DNA from: Desulfohalobiaceae bacterium S24
Lineage (GTDB): Bacteria; Desulfobacterota; Desulfovibrionia; Desulfovibrionales; Desulfothermaceae
Direction: 5' to 3'
DNA length: 64,000 nt
Assembly (NCBI GenBank): GCA_011389765.1
Contig: JAABTT010000003.1
Location: 1 to 64,000 of the forward strand
Shown: piece after piece, positions 35,739 through 44,014 of the stretch
Numbering within the stretch: position 1 is the stretch's first letter
Layout of the letters: the number at the start of each line of letters is the position of its first letter
Position numbers and translations under genes: made by a program
The notes under the pieces: model-generated
What the model was told of the DNA's origin: nothing
Databases searched by the model: none
Seen by the model: only the letters and a program-made list of their open reading frames with translations

Positions 35739-36457
35739 TTCAAATTCAACATTTATACAAGAGCTTTGGAAACCTTGAGGTCCTCAGGGACATCAACCTG
35801 GAAATCACCCAGGGCGAAGTCACTGTGATCATGGGGCCCAGCGGTTCCGGCAAGAGCACCCTGCTGCGCTGCATCAACCTCCTGGAAAACATCACCTCCG
35901 GAACGGTGATTGTGGACGGGCATGATCTCAAAGACAAGAACACGAACATCAATTTCATCCGCACCGAAGCCGGCATGGTCTTTCAGCAGTTCAACCTTTT
36001 CCCGCACATGACGGCCCTGGGCAATGTCACCCTGGGCCCGCTCAAGGTCAGAAAGTTGGCAAAATCCGAAGCCGATCGTCTGGGCCGGGACATCCTGACC
36101 AAAGTCGGTCTGGCGGACAAGGCCGATGTGTATCCGGATCATTTGAGCGGCGGACAGAAACAGCGGGTGGCCATTGCCAGATCATTGGCCCTGCGGCCCA
36201 AGGTCATGCTCTTTGACGAACCTACCAGCGCTCTGGATCCGGAACTGGTGGGAGAAGTCCTGGAAGTCATGAAGCAGCTCGGCCGGGAAGGCATGACCAT
36301 GGTCGTGGTCACCCACGAAATGGGCTTTGCCCGGGAAGTGGCCGACCGGGTCATCTTCATGGACGAAGGCGTGATCATCGAAGAGAACACACCTGAGGAG
36401 ATTTTCCAGAATCCCCGCAACGAACGGACCCAGAATTTTCTGCGCAAAGTCATTTAA
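35735..36457 (+). CDS. glnQ: Polar amino acid ABC transporter ATP-binding protein
   Basis: A 240-residue ATPase. Walker [12 protein letters not shown] near 36, Q-loop [13 protein letters not shown] near 90, signature [16 protein letters not shown] near 136, Walker [20 protein letters not shown] near 157, and the switch His in VVTHEMGFA near 195. The sequence is of the GlnQ/HisP branch. It overlaps glnP by ATGA. The stop is followed by a short hairpin at 36458-36486. Confidence 0.95.
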   Translation: MIQIQHLYKSFGNLEVLRDINLEITQGEVTVIMGPSGSGKSTLLRCINLLENITSGTVIVDGHDLKDKNTNINFIRTEAGMVFQQFNLFPHMTALGNVTLGPLKVRKLAKSEADRLGRDILTKVGLADKADVYPDHLSGGQKQRVAIARSLALRPKVMLFDEPTSALDPELVGEVLEVMKQLGREGMTMVVVTHEMGFAREVADRVIFMDEGVIIEENTPEEIFQNPRNERTQNFLRKVI

Positions 36458-36486
36458 AGGCCGGAACAGGAAAACCGTTCCAGCCT
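36458..36486 (+). terminator. Hairpin after glnQ
   Basis: AGGC-c-GGAAC pairs with GTTCC-a-GCCT around a 9-base loop. It lacks a T-run, so it is at best a weak terminator. Confidence 0.4.
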
Positions 36487-36558
36487 GAATCCGGACAAAA
36501 AATTCCACCAATTCAATCTATGATGCTTACATATTTGTAAAAATTTTTCTTGACAAAT

Positions 36559-36582
36559 ATATATTTTTTTTAAAAAATATAT
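36559..36582. promoter_or_regulatory. AT palindrome in the iclR-family promoter
   Basis: ATATATTTTTT-TT-AAAAAATATAT is a perfect 11 bp palindrome placed a few bases after a TTGACA box (36550-36555), about 40 bp before the IclR start. A related palindrome (ATATTTTTT-ATTC-AAAAAATAT) is upstream of the dctP leader at 43823-43844. It is a candidate IclR operator; AT-rich sequence makes chance symmetry possible. Confidence 0.4.
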
Positions 36583-36621
36583 GTAACACTATTTTGGAGA
36601 TCGTTACGCATAGCAAGACAC

Positions 36622-37398
36622 ATGACTGAAAATAAAAAATATTATTTCATCAGTTCCCTGAAAAAGGGGATGGATGTACTGGAACTTCTGGCGGAGCACA
36701 GCGAGCTGAGCGTCAGCCGGACGGCCAGGGCCCTGGGCTACAACCGGGCCGGGGCGCATCGCTTTCTGGCCACATTAAAAGAGCTGGGCTATGTGGATCA
36801 AAACAGAAACGGCCATTACGAATTGACCTTCAAGATTCTGGAATTGAGCACCAAGCTGGCCAGCCGTTTTGAAATCCGGAAGACGGCCATGAGCTTCATG
36901 CAGGAACTTTCGAAAAAATACACGGAGACCATCAATCTGGGATTCCTCGAAGGCGTGGATGTCGTGCATTTGGAAAAAATCAACAGTCCTGAAATTCTCA
37001 GAATCGACTCGGAAATCGGCAGCCGGGCCCAGGCCCAGCATACCGCTCTGGGCAAAGCCATCCTGGCTTATCTGCCGGAGCCTGATCTGGAATCATTCTG
37101 GAGTAATGCCAAACAGGATCCAAGCACTTCAAAATCAATCGCCTCCCGGGAATCGCTGCTCAAGGAGTTGCAGCAGGTCAAAGCCCGGGGCTATGCACTG
37201 GACAACGAAGAGCTCTGTCTGGGCCTGCGCTGCATTGCCGTTCCTATTTTCGACAAGGCCGGACATCCGCGGTATTCCATCAGCATCTCCGGCCCCAGCC
37301 CCCGGATGCCGGTCAGACGAATCCACGAGATGGAAAAAGACATGCTCAGAATCGGCAGGGAGTTGTCCGACAGTCTGAAAAATTTCGCTCAGGGATGA
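36622..37398 (+). CDS. IclR family transcriptional regulator
   Basis: A 258-residue regulator. The N-terminal winged helix spans ~12-70 (SLKKGMDVLELLAEHSELSV, ALGYNRAGAHRFLATLKELG). The C-terminal effector domain spans ~80-250 (AQAQHTALGKAILAYLPEPD, RGYALDNEELCLGLRCIAVP, YSISISGPSPRMP). IclR proteins respond to small organic acids and control adjacent catabolic genes. Here the same-strand genes downstream encode catabolic enzymes and a TRAP transporter, so it is the obvious local controller. An AT palindrome overlaps its own promoter, suggesting autoregulation. Confidence 0.92.
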   Translation: MTENKKYYFISSLKKGMDVLELLAEHSELSVSRTARALGYNRAGAHRFLATLKELGYVDQNRNGHYELTFKILELSTKLASRFEIRKTAMSFMQELSKKYTETINLGFLEGVDVVHLEKINSPEILRIDSEIGSRAQAQHTALGKAILAYLPEPDLESFWSNAKQDPSTSKSIASRESLLKELQQVKARGYALDNEELCLGLRCIAVPIFDKAGHPRYSISISGPSPRMPVRRIHEMEKDMLRIGRELSDSLKNFAQG

Positions 37399-37475
37399 CA
37401 GGATTGCCGATTTTCGAATACTGATTTTCGATTTGAAAAGCATTTGCCAAGGACACATTCACAAAGGAGAAAAAA

Positions 37476-38423
37476 ATGTCTGAAACACTCAAAAAAATTC
37501 GCGATTTCATGGAAAACATGGGAATTCCCGGACGGGACGGCTATGATCTGCCCACTTCGGACAAATCCTTTCCGGACGGAGCCAAATGGCGCATTGAAAT
37601 CGCCGGGGTGGAACGGGCCTCCACGTTGGAGGCCATGATTGCCGAATCCAAAAAGCGCGATGTGGTGGTGCACCGGGCCATCGGCACGGTGGGCGGCTCG
37701 ACCTTCTGCGATTTTCAGGAACTCAAGGACATGGCCCAAATGGCCAAAGACGAGAAAATAGAGCTGATCATGACCACCGGGCACCGCAAGGCCTGGGATA
37801 CAGGGGCCAAGGAGAATTCAACCTGGGAAGGGGCCATGCAGGGTATGCGGCTGCGCGGTTCGGACAACATCTCCTACCACATTGCGGACATAATGCGTAA
37901 TGTAGAAGCCGGTTTTCGGGGCTTCCTGGTCTATGACGAGGGGGTGCTGTCCATTGTCAGCAAGATGCGGGCCGAAGGGCTCCTGCCCAAAGAAACCGTC
38001 TTCAAATTTTCGGTCTTCGGCGGATACTGCAGCGCTGCCGGAGCCAAGGTCGTCGAGTCCATGGGGGTCAATTCCCTAAACCCCTTGTCGGACGTCTCTT
38101 TGCCCATTCTGTCCGGCATCAGAAAAGCCGTAGACATCCCCCTGGACGTCTACACCATTGTGGTGGATTCCTTCGGCGGAATGTACCGGGCTTACGAAAC
38201 TCCGGAAATCGCCCGGGTGGCCTCCCCTGTCTACTTCAAATTCGAACCGGGCTCGTCCGAGGCCGACATCTACAAGCCCTGGATGTTCGAGAGTTATCAT
38301 CAGGACTTTATCCGGGAGAAGGTCAAAATCGCCTCGGTGGTCCAGGAAATCATGGCCAAACACGCCCCAGAACTGAAGACATCTCCCAAAGGCCCGGCCG
38401 ATCTCGTGCTGCCGGTGGCGTAG
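37476..38423 (+). CDS. Conserved TIM-barrel-like protein of unknown function
   Basis: A 315-residue cytosolic protein with an AAAGGAG site. It alternates strands and helices as in a (beta/alpha) barrel: WRIEIAGVERASTLEAMIAE, DVVVHRAIGTVGGSTF, IELIMTTGHRKAW, FKFSVFGGYCSAAGAKVVES and LDVYTIVVDSFGGMYRAYET. A glycine-rich GTVGGST loop and conserved acidic and His residues suggest an enzyme. I have a weak impression of U32-peptidase-like proteins but cannot support a named reaction. It follows the IclR gene by 77 bp and precedes the aminotransferase, so it probably acts in the same pathway. Confidence 0.6.
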   Translation: MSETLKKIRDFMENMGIPGRDGYDLPTSDKSFPDGAKWRIEIAGVERASTLEAMIAESKKRDVVVHRAIGTVGGSTFCDFQELKDMAQMAKDEKIELIMTTGHRKAWDTGAKENSTWEGAMQGMRLRGSDNISYHIADIMRNVEAGFRGFLVYDEGVLSIVSKMRAEGLLPKETVFKFSVFGGYCSAAGAKVVESMGVNSLNPLSDVSLPILSGIRKAVDIPLDVYTIVVDSFGGMYRAYETPEIARVASPVYFKFEPGSSEADIYKPWMFESYHQDFIREKVKIASVVQEIMAKHAPELKTSPKGPADLVLPVA

Positions 38424-38433
38424 TCCAGAGGCC

Positions 38434-38473
38434 AGGGGTCAGGGGTCAGGGGTCATCCCTGCCAGAGGCAGGG
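38434..38473 (+). repeat. Tandem CAGGGGT units and a GC hairpin
   Basis: Three consecutive CAGGGGT units lie just after the stop of the TIM-barrel gene, followed by CCCTGCC-AGA-GGCAGGG, a 7 bp stem that may end transcription. Confidence 0.5.
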
Positions 38474-38489
38474 CTCGTAAGAAACTTCA

Positions 38490-38592
38490 GATTTTTCCCA
38501 TCGGGGTCGGGATCGCTATCGGTATCGCTATCGAGAATTGATATGATAAAGATGAAGACTTCGATCCCGATAGAGATACCGATACCGACATG
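38490..38592. repeat. TATCGG-unit inverted repeat
   Basis: GGGATCGCTATCGGTATCGC on the left and CGATAGAGATACCGATACCG on the right are imperfect complements separated by ~30 bases. Family E begins directly after. The 400 bp spacer 38424-38823 is filled by these repeats. Confidence 0.55.
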
Positions 38593-38603
38593 GATTTTCT
38601 TTT

Positions 38604-38735
38604 GAAGTTTCTTCACTGATCAAACTGGCAGTCGTTGTATTAAATAAACAGCAAAACAGCTCAGTCGAATATTGTGTTAAATATCAAATTATTATATGTC
38701 AGCCCTGCCAGCTTCCGCGCTGACACCTGAAACCT
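38604..38735. repeat. Dispersed repeat, family E, copy 1
   Basis: GTTTCTTCACTGATCAAACT at the left and CGCGCTGACACCTGAAACCT at the right match strings at 53292-53355 in the same order, with an unrelated middle of different length. Confidence 0.6.
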
Positions 38736-38823
38736 TTGCAAAGATCAAATTTTGATAAAACCGAACCGTAATCCATTAACCGCAGCATCCAACATGCTCA
38801 CACGCATGCGACGAGGTTTTCCT

Positions 38824-39993
38824 ATGTCCCCTATTGAAAAAGCCTTTGCCTCCCGGACCCATGAAGTGGAGTGGTCCGGGATTCGCATCATGTTTGCCCT
38901 GGCCGACGAAATATCGGATGTCGTCAACCTGGGCATCGGCCAGCCGGATTTCGATACGCCCGGCTTTATCCGGGATGCCGCCAAACAAGCCCTGGACGAC
39001 GGTTACACCAGATACCCGCCGGCCAAAGGTTTTGCCGATCTGCGTCAGGCCATTGCCGAAAAACTGAAAAAGAAAAACGGCATTGACACGGATCCGGATT
39101 CGGAAATCTTTGTCAGCGTCGGGGCCATGCAGGGTATTTTCAACACCTGCCTGCACCTGCTGGATACAGGGGATGAAGTCGTCGTGATCGATCCCGGCTA
39201 TGATTATTATTCCCAGATCAAACTCTTCGGGGGCGTTCCGGTCCCGGTTCCTGTCTATGAGACAAACCAATTCAAGGTGGATCCCGAAGATATCCGGAAG
39301 GCGGTGAGCCCCAAGACGAAATTCATGATCATCAACACGCCCTCCAATCCCACAGGCGCCGTATTCGATGCGGACAGCCTCCGGGAAATCGCCGCCATCG
39401 CCCAAAAAGACAATATTCTGGTCCTTTCGGACGAGCCCTACGAACATATCGTCTTCGACGGCAAGGAACACGTGAGCATCGGGGCCATGGAGGGCATGAA
39501 GGACTTGACCATCTCCGCCTACACCCTGTCCAAATCCTACGCCATGACCGGCTGGCGCGTGGGCTATGTTGCGGCTCCCAAACCTTTGATCGATGAGATG
39601 GAAAAACTCATGGAGCACATGGTCTCCGGAGTGACGGCCGTATCCCAGCGGGCGGCCCTGGCTGCGATCCGCTGCGACCAGCAGTGCGTCAAGGACATGG
39701 TTCAGGCCTACGAAAAAAGGAGACGCATAGTCCATGAAGGCCTGAATGCCATTGAGGGCATTTCCTGCATTCTGCCGGAATCCACCTTTTACGCCTTTCC
39801 CAACATTACGAAGACCGGCCTCAGCTCCTGGGATCTGGCCAAAAAACTGGTTCGGGAGCAGCAGGTGGCCGTGGTGCCGGGCAGTATTTTCGGCAAGATG
39901 GGCGAAGGCTACCTCAGGGTGTCTTTTGCCGCGGATGAAACCCAGCTGCACAAAGGGATCGAACGGATCAGGAAAGGGGTTGAAGCCCTCTGA
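38824..39993 (+). CDS. Class I/II pyridoxal-phosphate aminotransferase
   Basis: A 389-residue cytosolic enzyme of the aspartate-aminotransferase fold (type I). NLGIGQPDFDTPGFI near 38, YPPAKGFADLRQAIAEKL near 68, NTPSNPTGAVF near 175 and LSDEPYEHIVFDG near 205 are typical. The PLP lysine is in YTLSKSYAMTGWRVGY near 240, and an Arg near the end is in YLRVSFA. The substrate cannot be read. In this neighbourhood it could transaminate the amine released by the M24 and M20 enzymes. I choose ATG 38824 (GAGG eight bases upstream); the frame opens at 38752. Confidence 0.92.
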   Translation: MSPIEKAFASRTHEVEWSGIRIMFALADEISDVVNLGIGQPDFDTPGFIRDAAKQALDDGYTRYPPAKGFADLRQAIAEKLKKKNGIDTDPDSEIFVSVGAMQGIFNTCLHLLDTGDEVVVIDPGYDYYSQIKLFGGVPVPVPVYETNQFKVDPEDIRKAVSPKTKFMIINTPSNPTGAVFDADSLREIAAIAQKDNILVLSDEPYEHIVFDGKEHVSIGAMEGMKDLTISAYTLSKSYAMTGWRVGYVAAPKPLIDEMEKLMEHMVSGVTAVSQRAALAAIRCDQQCVKDMVQAYEKRRRIVHEGLNAIEGISCILPESTFYAFPNITKTGLSSWDLAKKLVREQQVAVVPGSIFGKMGEGYLRVSFAADETQLHKGIERIRKGVEAL

Positions 39994-40017
39994 ACAAAAA
40001 ATAAGAGAAGAAAGGGT

Positions 40018-40112
40018 TCCAGGTTCACGGTTCACAGTTCACAGTTAAGAAAAAAAGAAAGCTTTTATAATGACCCGGAATGTATCTTCCGAGACAGAGA
40101 TTAACCGATAAC
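40018..40112 (-). repeat. Dispersed intergenic repeat, family B, copy 4 (internally deleted, inverted)
   Basis: CCAGGTTCACGGTTCACAGT and GACCCGGAATGTATCTTCCG match the inverted middle of the 63312-63541 copy. GACAGAGATTAACCGATAA matches its end. About 100 bp between are missing. It begins 24 bp after the aminotransferase stop. Confidence 0.8.
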
Positions 40113-40158
40113 TAACTGAAATACTTATTCGTCATTATAGCTTTTGGAGATTATAAGC

Positions 40159-41334
40159 ATGGCACTCTTTACCAAACAGGAATATTTGCAGCGCCTGGAA
40201 AAAACCAAATCCAGGATGGAGGAACAGGGGCTGGAGGTCATTGTCCTGGCCGATCCGGCCAATATGAATTATTTAACCGGTTATGACGGCTGGTCCTTTT
40301 ATACCCCGCAGGCAGTACTGGTGGCGCTGTCTGAAGACGAACCCCAGCTCATCGTGCGGGGGATGGATGTCAACGGGGCCAAACACACGGTCTGGCTGTC
40401 CGAGTCAAGTTACCAGGGCTATCCGGACGGACTCGTCCAGGTGGCGGACCAACATCCCATGAATTTTGTCGGGGAATTCATCAAGAAGAAAGGCTGGGCC
40501 GGCAAACGCATCGGACTGGAAAAGGATGCCTATTATTTCAATATCCGCTGGCTGGAAGCGCTGCAGAAGACACTTCCCGACGTCGAATTTCAGGACTGCA
40601 GCCTGCTGGTGAACTGGGTGCGCAGCATCAAATCCCAGGCCGAAATTCTCTTTATGCAGGAGGCCGGGAAAATCGCGGAACAGGCCATGCAGACCGCCCT
40701 GGACTCCATCACGCCCGGCAAACGGGAATGTGAAGCCGCAGCCGAGGTCTTCCGGGCTCAAATCCGGGGTCTTCCCGAGTTCGGAGGGGATTACCCGGCC
40801 ATAGTGCCTTTGATGCCCACCGGGTCCAAGACTTCGGCGCCCCATTTGACCTGGACCGAAGAGCCTTACAAACAGGAGCAGCCCATCAATCTGGAGCTCG
40901 CCGGCTGCCGCCATCGCTATCACGCCCCCCTGGCCCGGACGGCCTGGATCGGCCGGAAGCCACCGCAAAAACTCCAGGAGCTGGCCCACAATACGGTTGA
41001 GGGCCTGAACCTGACTCTGGAAGCCATCAAACCGGGACTGGCCTGCGAAGAGGTGGAGTTGGTCTGGAGACGGCACATCGCCAAACTCGGACTGGAAAAA
41101 GAATCCAGGATCGCCTATGCCTTGGGCCTGAATTACCCTCCGGACTGGGGGGAACATACAATGAGCTTCAGACCGGGAGACAGGACCCTTCTCAGGCCCA
41201 ACATGACCTTTCATATGATATTGGGGATGTGGATGGACGATTTCGGCTTTGAATGCAGCGAGTCCCTGCGCATCACGGAACAGGGCTGCGAGACCTTCTC
41301 CAATTTTCCGAGAAAGCTGTTTGTGGTGGATTAA
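40159..41334 (+). CDS. doeA: M24-family hydrolase, ectoine hydrolase (DoeA/EutD)-like
   Basis: A 391-residue creatinase/prolidase-fold enzyme. Beyond the general fold, several stretches match the ectoine hydrolase branch as I remember it: NMNYLTGYDGWSFY near 35, GGDYPAIVPLMPTG near 210, SAPHLTWTEEP near 225, YPPDWGEHTMSFRPGDRT near 328, WMDDFGFECSESLRIT near 358 and a terminal PRKLFVVD. DoeA opens the ectoine ring to N-acetyl-2,4-diaminobutyrate. Like creatinase it lacks the full dinuclear metal site of prolidases but keeps the His in APHLTW. GGAG precedes ATG 40159. Ring opening of ectoine or a related cyclic amidine is the best guess; another acylated or cyclic amino acid is possible. Confidence 0.72.
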   Translation: MALFTKQEYLQRLEKTKSRMEEQGLEVIVLADPANMNYLTGYDGWSFYTPQAVLVALSEDEPQLIVRGMDVNGAKHTVWLSESSYQGYPDGLVQVADQHPMNFVGEFIKKKGWAGKRIGLEKDAYYFNIRWLEALQKTLPDVEFQDCSLLVNWVRSIKSQAEILFMQEAGKIAEQAMQTALDSITPGKRECEAAAEVFRAQIRGLPEFGGDYPAIVPLMPTGSKTSAPHLTWTEEPYKQEQPINLELAGCRHRYHAPLARTAWIGRKPPQKLQELAHNTVEGLNLTLEAIKPGLACEEVELVWRRHIAKLGLEKESRIAYALGLNYPPDWGEHTMSFRPGDRTLLRPNMTFHMILGMWMDDFGFECSESLRITEQGCETFSNFPRKLFVVD

Positions 41335-41403
41335 TTTGACTCCATAATTAACAATGATCTGTTATTATTTCAGTATGTTCAAAATTTCTCATTATCATCA
41401 ACA

Positions 41404-41590
41404 AATTCGAAATTCGAAGTACGAAATTCGAAACAAATCCGAATGAAAGAAATTCCAAATTCGAAACGTAAGAAGAGATGAGGCCCTTTCCGTATTTCAT
41501 GCGTGGATCTTGTTCTTCTCTTTGTTTATATGGTTGGAAAATTTGAATTTAGTGCTTGTTTCGGATTTCGAATTTCGTGCTTCGAATTTA
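41404..41590. repeat. AT-rich inverted repeat pair, family C, second locus
   Basis: AAATTCGAAGTACGAAATTC units on the left and TTTCGGATTTCGAATTTCG on the right form a long imperfect AT hairpin, as at 17131-17310. They fill the 306 bp spacer 41335-41641. Confidence 0.65.
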
Positions 41591-41641
41591 ACATGAGATA
41601 GACTTTCCCAAAAGGTTTTCTTAATTTTAGAACACGGCAAA

Positions 41642-42388
41642 GTGCTCAAACAAACTATGCGATTCCAGGCGACCCCCGGACAAACCTCCTACGGTGAAGA
41701 CATCGGCATCCTGCTCTTGGACAGCAAGGCCCCTTTTATCCAGGGAGACGTGGGCAATGCCAAGAGTTACCGCTATCCGGTCCGCTTCAAACGGGTGGAG
41801 GGCTTGACTGTGGAGCGGATCTTCGCCCACGACCGGGCCTTTCTGGAGAAGATGATCGAAGGGGCCAGGGAACTGGAGCGGGAAGGAGTCCGGGCCATCA
41901 CCGGAGACTGCGGCTTCATGGCCCTGTATCAGCAGGAGGTCAAAGAGGCGGTTCGTATTCCTGTCTTTTTGTCCAGCTTGATCCAGATTCCCTTCATCAG
42001 GGCCACCCTGCCCCGCTCGGCTCAAGTGGGCATCATCACGGCCAATGCCCATGCACTCACCGAAGAGGTCTTCAGGGCTCTGGACATGGAGCTGAACAAC
42101 TCCCTGATCATTGCCGGCCTGCAGGACAAACCCTATTTTTATCAGGCGGCCATTGCGGAAACCGGGGCTCTGGACAGCAAGGCCGTCCAGCATGAAATCC
42201 TGGAGACGGCCTGGGACATGCTCCAAACCCATCCCGGCATCAGATCGATTCTCCTGGAATGCAGCATGCTGCCGCCCTACGCCGCTGCAGTTCAGGAGGC
42301 CGCCGGACTGCCGGTCTATGATTTTCTGAGCATGATCAATCATGTCCGTTCGGCCCTGGTCAAAGAACGGTTCCCGGACGCACTCTAA
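41642..42388 (+). CDS. Aspartate/glutamate racemase-family protein
   Basis: A 248-residue protein of the Asp/Glu/hydantoin racemase superfamily. Two cysteine regions typical of the active site are present: AITGDCGFMALYQ near 90 and ILLECSMLPPYA near 207. IFLSS-like and GIITANAHALTEE segments also fit. The start is uncertain (GTG 41642 or ATG 41657, no clear ribosome site). A racemase-family protein (EutA) occurs in hydroxyectoine gene clusters, but this one is not clearly that branch. A strong terminator follows at 42388-42430. Confidence 0.85.
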   Translation: MLKQTMRFQATPGQTSYGEDIGILLLDSKAPFIQGDVGNAKSYRYPVRFKRVEGLTVERIFAHDRAFLEKMIEGARELEREGVRAITGDCGFMALYQQEVKEAVRIPVFLSSLIQIPFIRATLPRSAQVGIITANAHALTEEVFRALDMELNNSLIIAGLQDKPYFYQAAIAETGALDSKAVQHEILETAWDMLQTHPGIRSILLECSMLPPYAAAVQEAAGLPVYDFLSMINHVRSALVKERFPDAL

Positions 42389-42430
42389 AATCCGTTTTGC
42401 AATGCAGCATTGCGAAACGGATTTGTTTTT
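42388..42430 (+). terminator. Rho-independent terminator after the racemase-family gene
   Basis: AAATCCGTTTTGCAATG pairs with CATTGCGAAACGGATTT (one G-U) around CAG, followed by GTTTTT. The 17 bp stem starts at the last bases of the stop codon. Confidence 0.9.
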
Positions 42431-42563
42431 ATGAAGTCAACAATCAACAGTCAGAGAGGCTTTTAAAATTTGATTTCGGGCATGGAGGATGTCAATTCTT
42501 GATCTTCATCCATTCAACAATCGTAAATTTTCAATCTTCAATCTTCAATTCCAATGTGGCCTT

Positions 42564-43754
42564 ATGGATGAAATACAAGCCCGCATCCAGGAACTTCGTG
42601 AAGAACTCATCGAACTGAGGCGGGATTTCCACGCCCATCCCGAACTCGGTTTTGAAGAATTCCGCACCGCCGAAGTGATCGAACAGTATCTCCAGGATCT
42701 TGGACTCAGCACGAAACGAATGGCCAAAACCGGAGTGGCGGCCTTGCTGGAAGGCGGCCGGCCAGGCCCGGTCCTCATGCTCCGGGCCGATATGGACGCC
42801 CTGCCCATCAGCGAAGAAACCGATGTCGAGTACCGATCCGCCAAGCCCGGGGTGATGCACGCCTGCGGCCACGACGCCCATATGGCCATGCTCTTGATCG
42901 CCGCCAAAATTCTGGTGGAAAAAAAGCAGGACCTGGCGGGCAGCATCAAATTCCTGTTTCAGCCCAACGAAGAAAACGCCGGGGCCCTGCCCATGATTGA
43001 ACAGGGCGTACTCGAGAACCCAAAAGTGGACGGGGCCATGGGGCTGCACATCTGGACCCCGCTTGAATCCGGCAAAGTCGCAGTTTCCGCCGGTCCGGTC
43101 ATGGCCGGTCTCGACGTCTTCAAAATCACAATCCTGGGGCGGGGGGGGCATACCGGCTACCCCCATCAAGCCGTGGACCCGGTTATTGCCGCCGCCGGCC
43201 TGATCCAGGCCGTCCAGACGATCCAGACCCGGGAAATCGATCAATCCCAGCCGACCATCATCATGTTCGGCAAGATTCAAGGCGGAGCCAAGAGCAACAT
43301 CATCCCGGACAGCGTGGAACTGGAAGGCACGATTCGCTATCTCTATCCGGGCGGCCCGGACAGCGAAGAACAACCCGCGGAACGATTCAAGCGCATCGCC
43401 CGGGGCGTCTGCGAGACCCATCGCTGCAGCTGCGACATTCGAATCGAACAGGAAAACATTCCTCTGGTCAATGAGGCAGGCATGGCCCAACTGGCCAGGC
43501 AGACCGCTCTGGACGTCCTGGGGAGCGAAACAGCCGTCACCAGCCTGCAGAGCATTGCCGGCGAGGATTTTTCGGAGTTCTGCGCCCGGATCCCCGCGGT
43601 CTTTTGCTTTCTCGGCTCAGGCAACGCGGCCAAAGGTACGACAGCGGCTCATCACAATCCCGGGTTTGCTATCGACGAAGACGTCCTGCCCACCGGCGTG
43701 GCTTTGCTGGTCAGGGGGGCCTTCAAATTTTTCATGGACTGGAAGTCAGTGTAA
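42564..43754 (+). CDS. M20-family amidohydrolase/deacylase
   Basis: A 396-residue zinc-type amidohydrolase of the hippurate/IAA-amino-acid hydrolase branch. It shows LRADMDALPISEET near 75, HACGHDAHMAMLL near 98, FLFQPNEENAGALPMIE near 133 (Asn replaces the usual first acidic residue) and GGRGGHTGYPHQAVDP near 195. GEDFSEFCARIP follows near 335. It removes acyl groups from N-acyl amino acids, so it could deacetylate the product of the M24 enzyme. ATG 42564 lies right after an AT-rich family A-like tail, with no good ribosome site. It sits after a strong terminator, so it needs its own promoter. Confidence 0.9.
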   Translation: MDEIQARIQELREELIELRRDFHAHPELGFEEFRTAEVIEQYLQDLGLSTKRMAKTGVAALLEGGRPGPVLMLRADMDALPISEETDVEYRSAKPGVMHACGHDAHMAMLLIAAKILVEKKQDLAGSIKFLFQPNEENAGALPMIEQGVLENPKVDGAMGLHIWTPLESGKVAVSAGPVMAGLDVFKITILGRGGHTGYPHQAVDPVIAAAGLIQAVQTIQTREIDQSQPTIIMFGKIQGGAKSNIIPDSVELEGTIRYLYPGGPDSEEQPAERFKRIARGVCETHRCSCDIRIEQENIPLVNEAGMAQLARQTALDVLGSETAVTSLQSIAGEDFSEFCARIPAVFCFLGSGNAAKGTTAAHHNPGFAIDEDVLPTGVALLVRGAFKFFMDWKSV

Positions 43755-43822
43755 ACCAGCCACTAATTCGTTAATCTATGGCTTGAACGAACATCATGAA
43801 CTTTGCTGCATGAAAAATTTAT

Positions 43823-43844
43823 ATATTTTTTATTCAAAAAATAT
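43823..43844. promoter_or_regulatory. AT palindrome upstream of the TRAP operon
   Basis: ATATTTTTT-ATTC-AAAAAATAT, perfect 9 bp arms, centred about 45 bp before a TATAAT box at 43877-43882. It resembles the palindrome in the IclR promoter, with spacing of 4 instead of 2. Confidence 0.4.
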
Positions 43845-43936
43845 TTTTTATCTCTAAAATTGAAAATATCTCAGGATATAATGTACCGCCGTAAAAGGAA
43901 AAACAAGGTCTGATGACAAACAATTTTCAATTTTAG

Positions 43937-43960
43937 AGAAAGGAGGTGATCACCATGTAA
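43937..43960 (+). promoter_or_regulatory. Extended perfect Shine-Dalgarno with start-stop mini-ORF in the dctP leader
   Basis: AGAAAGGAGGTGATC (43937-43951) is complementary to 15 bases of the usual 16S rRNA 3' tail. Three bases later comes ATG TAA, a start codon followed at once by a stop. The real dctP start is 55 bases downstream with its own AAAGGAG. Ribosomes should bind the leader very tightly yet make no peptide. Confidence 0.7.
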
Positions 43961-44014
43961 CCCCAAAGCACATGCAGAAATCTTTCCTCAAACCCTCAAT
44001 AAAGGAGTTTAGCA

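Noticed and set aside
34142-36457. Ectoine ABC transporter EhuABCD
   Set aside because: The binding protein follows GlnH along its entire length and only one permease gene is present, so a glutamine-type glnHPQ system is the better call.
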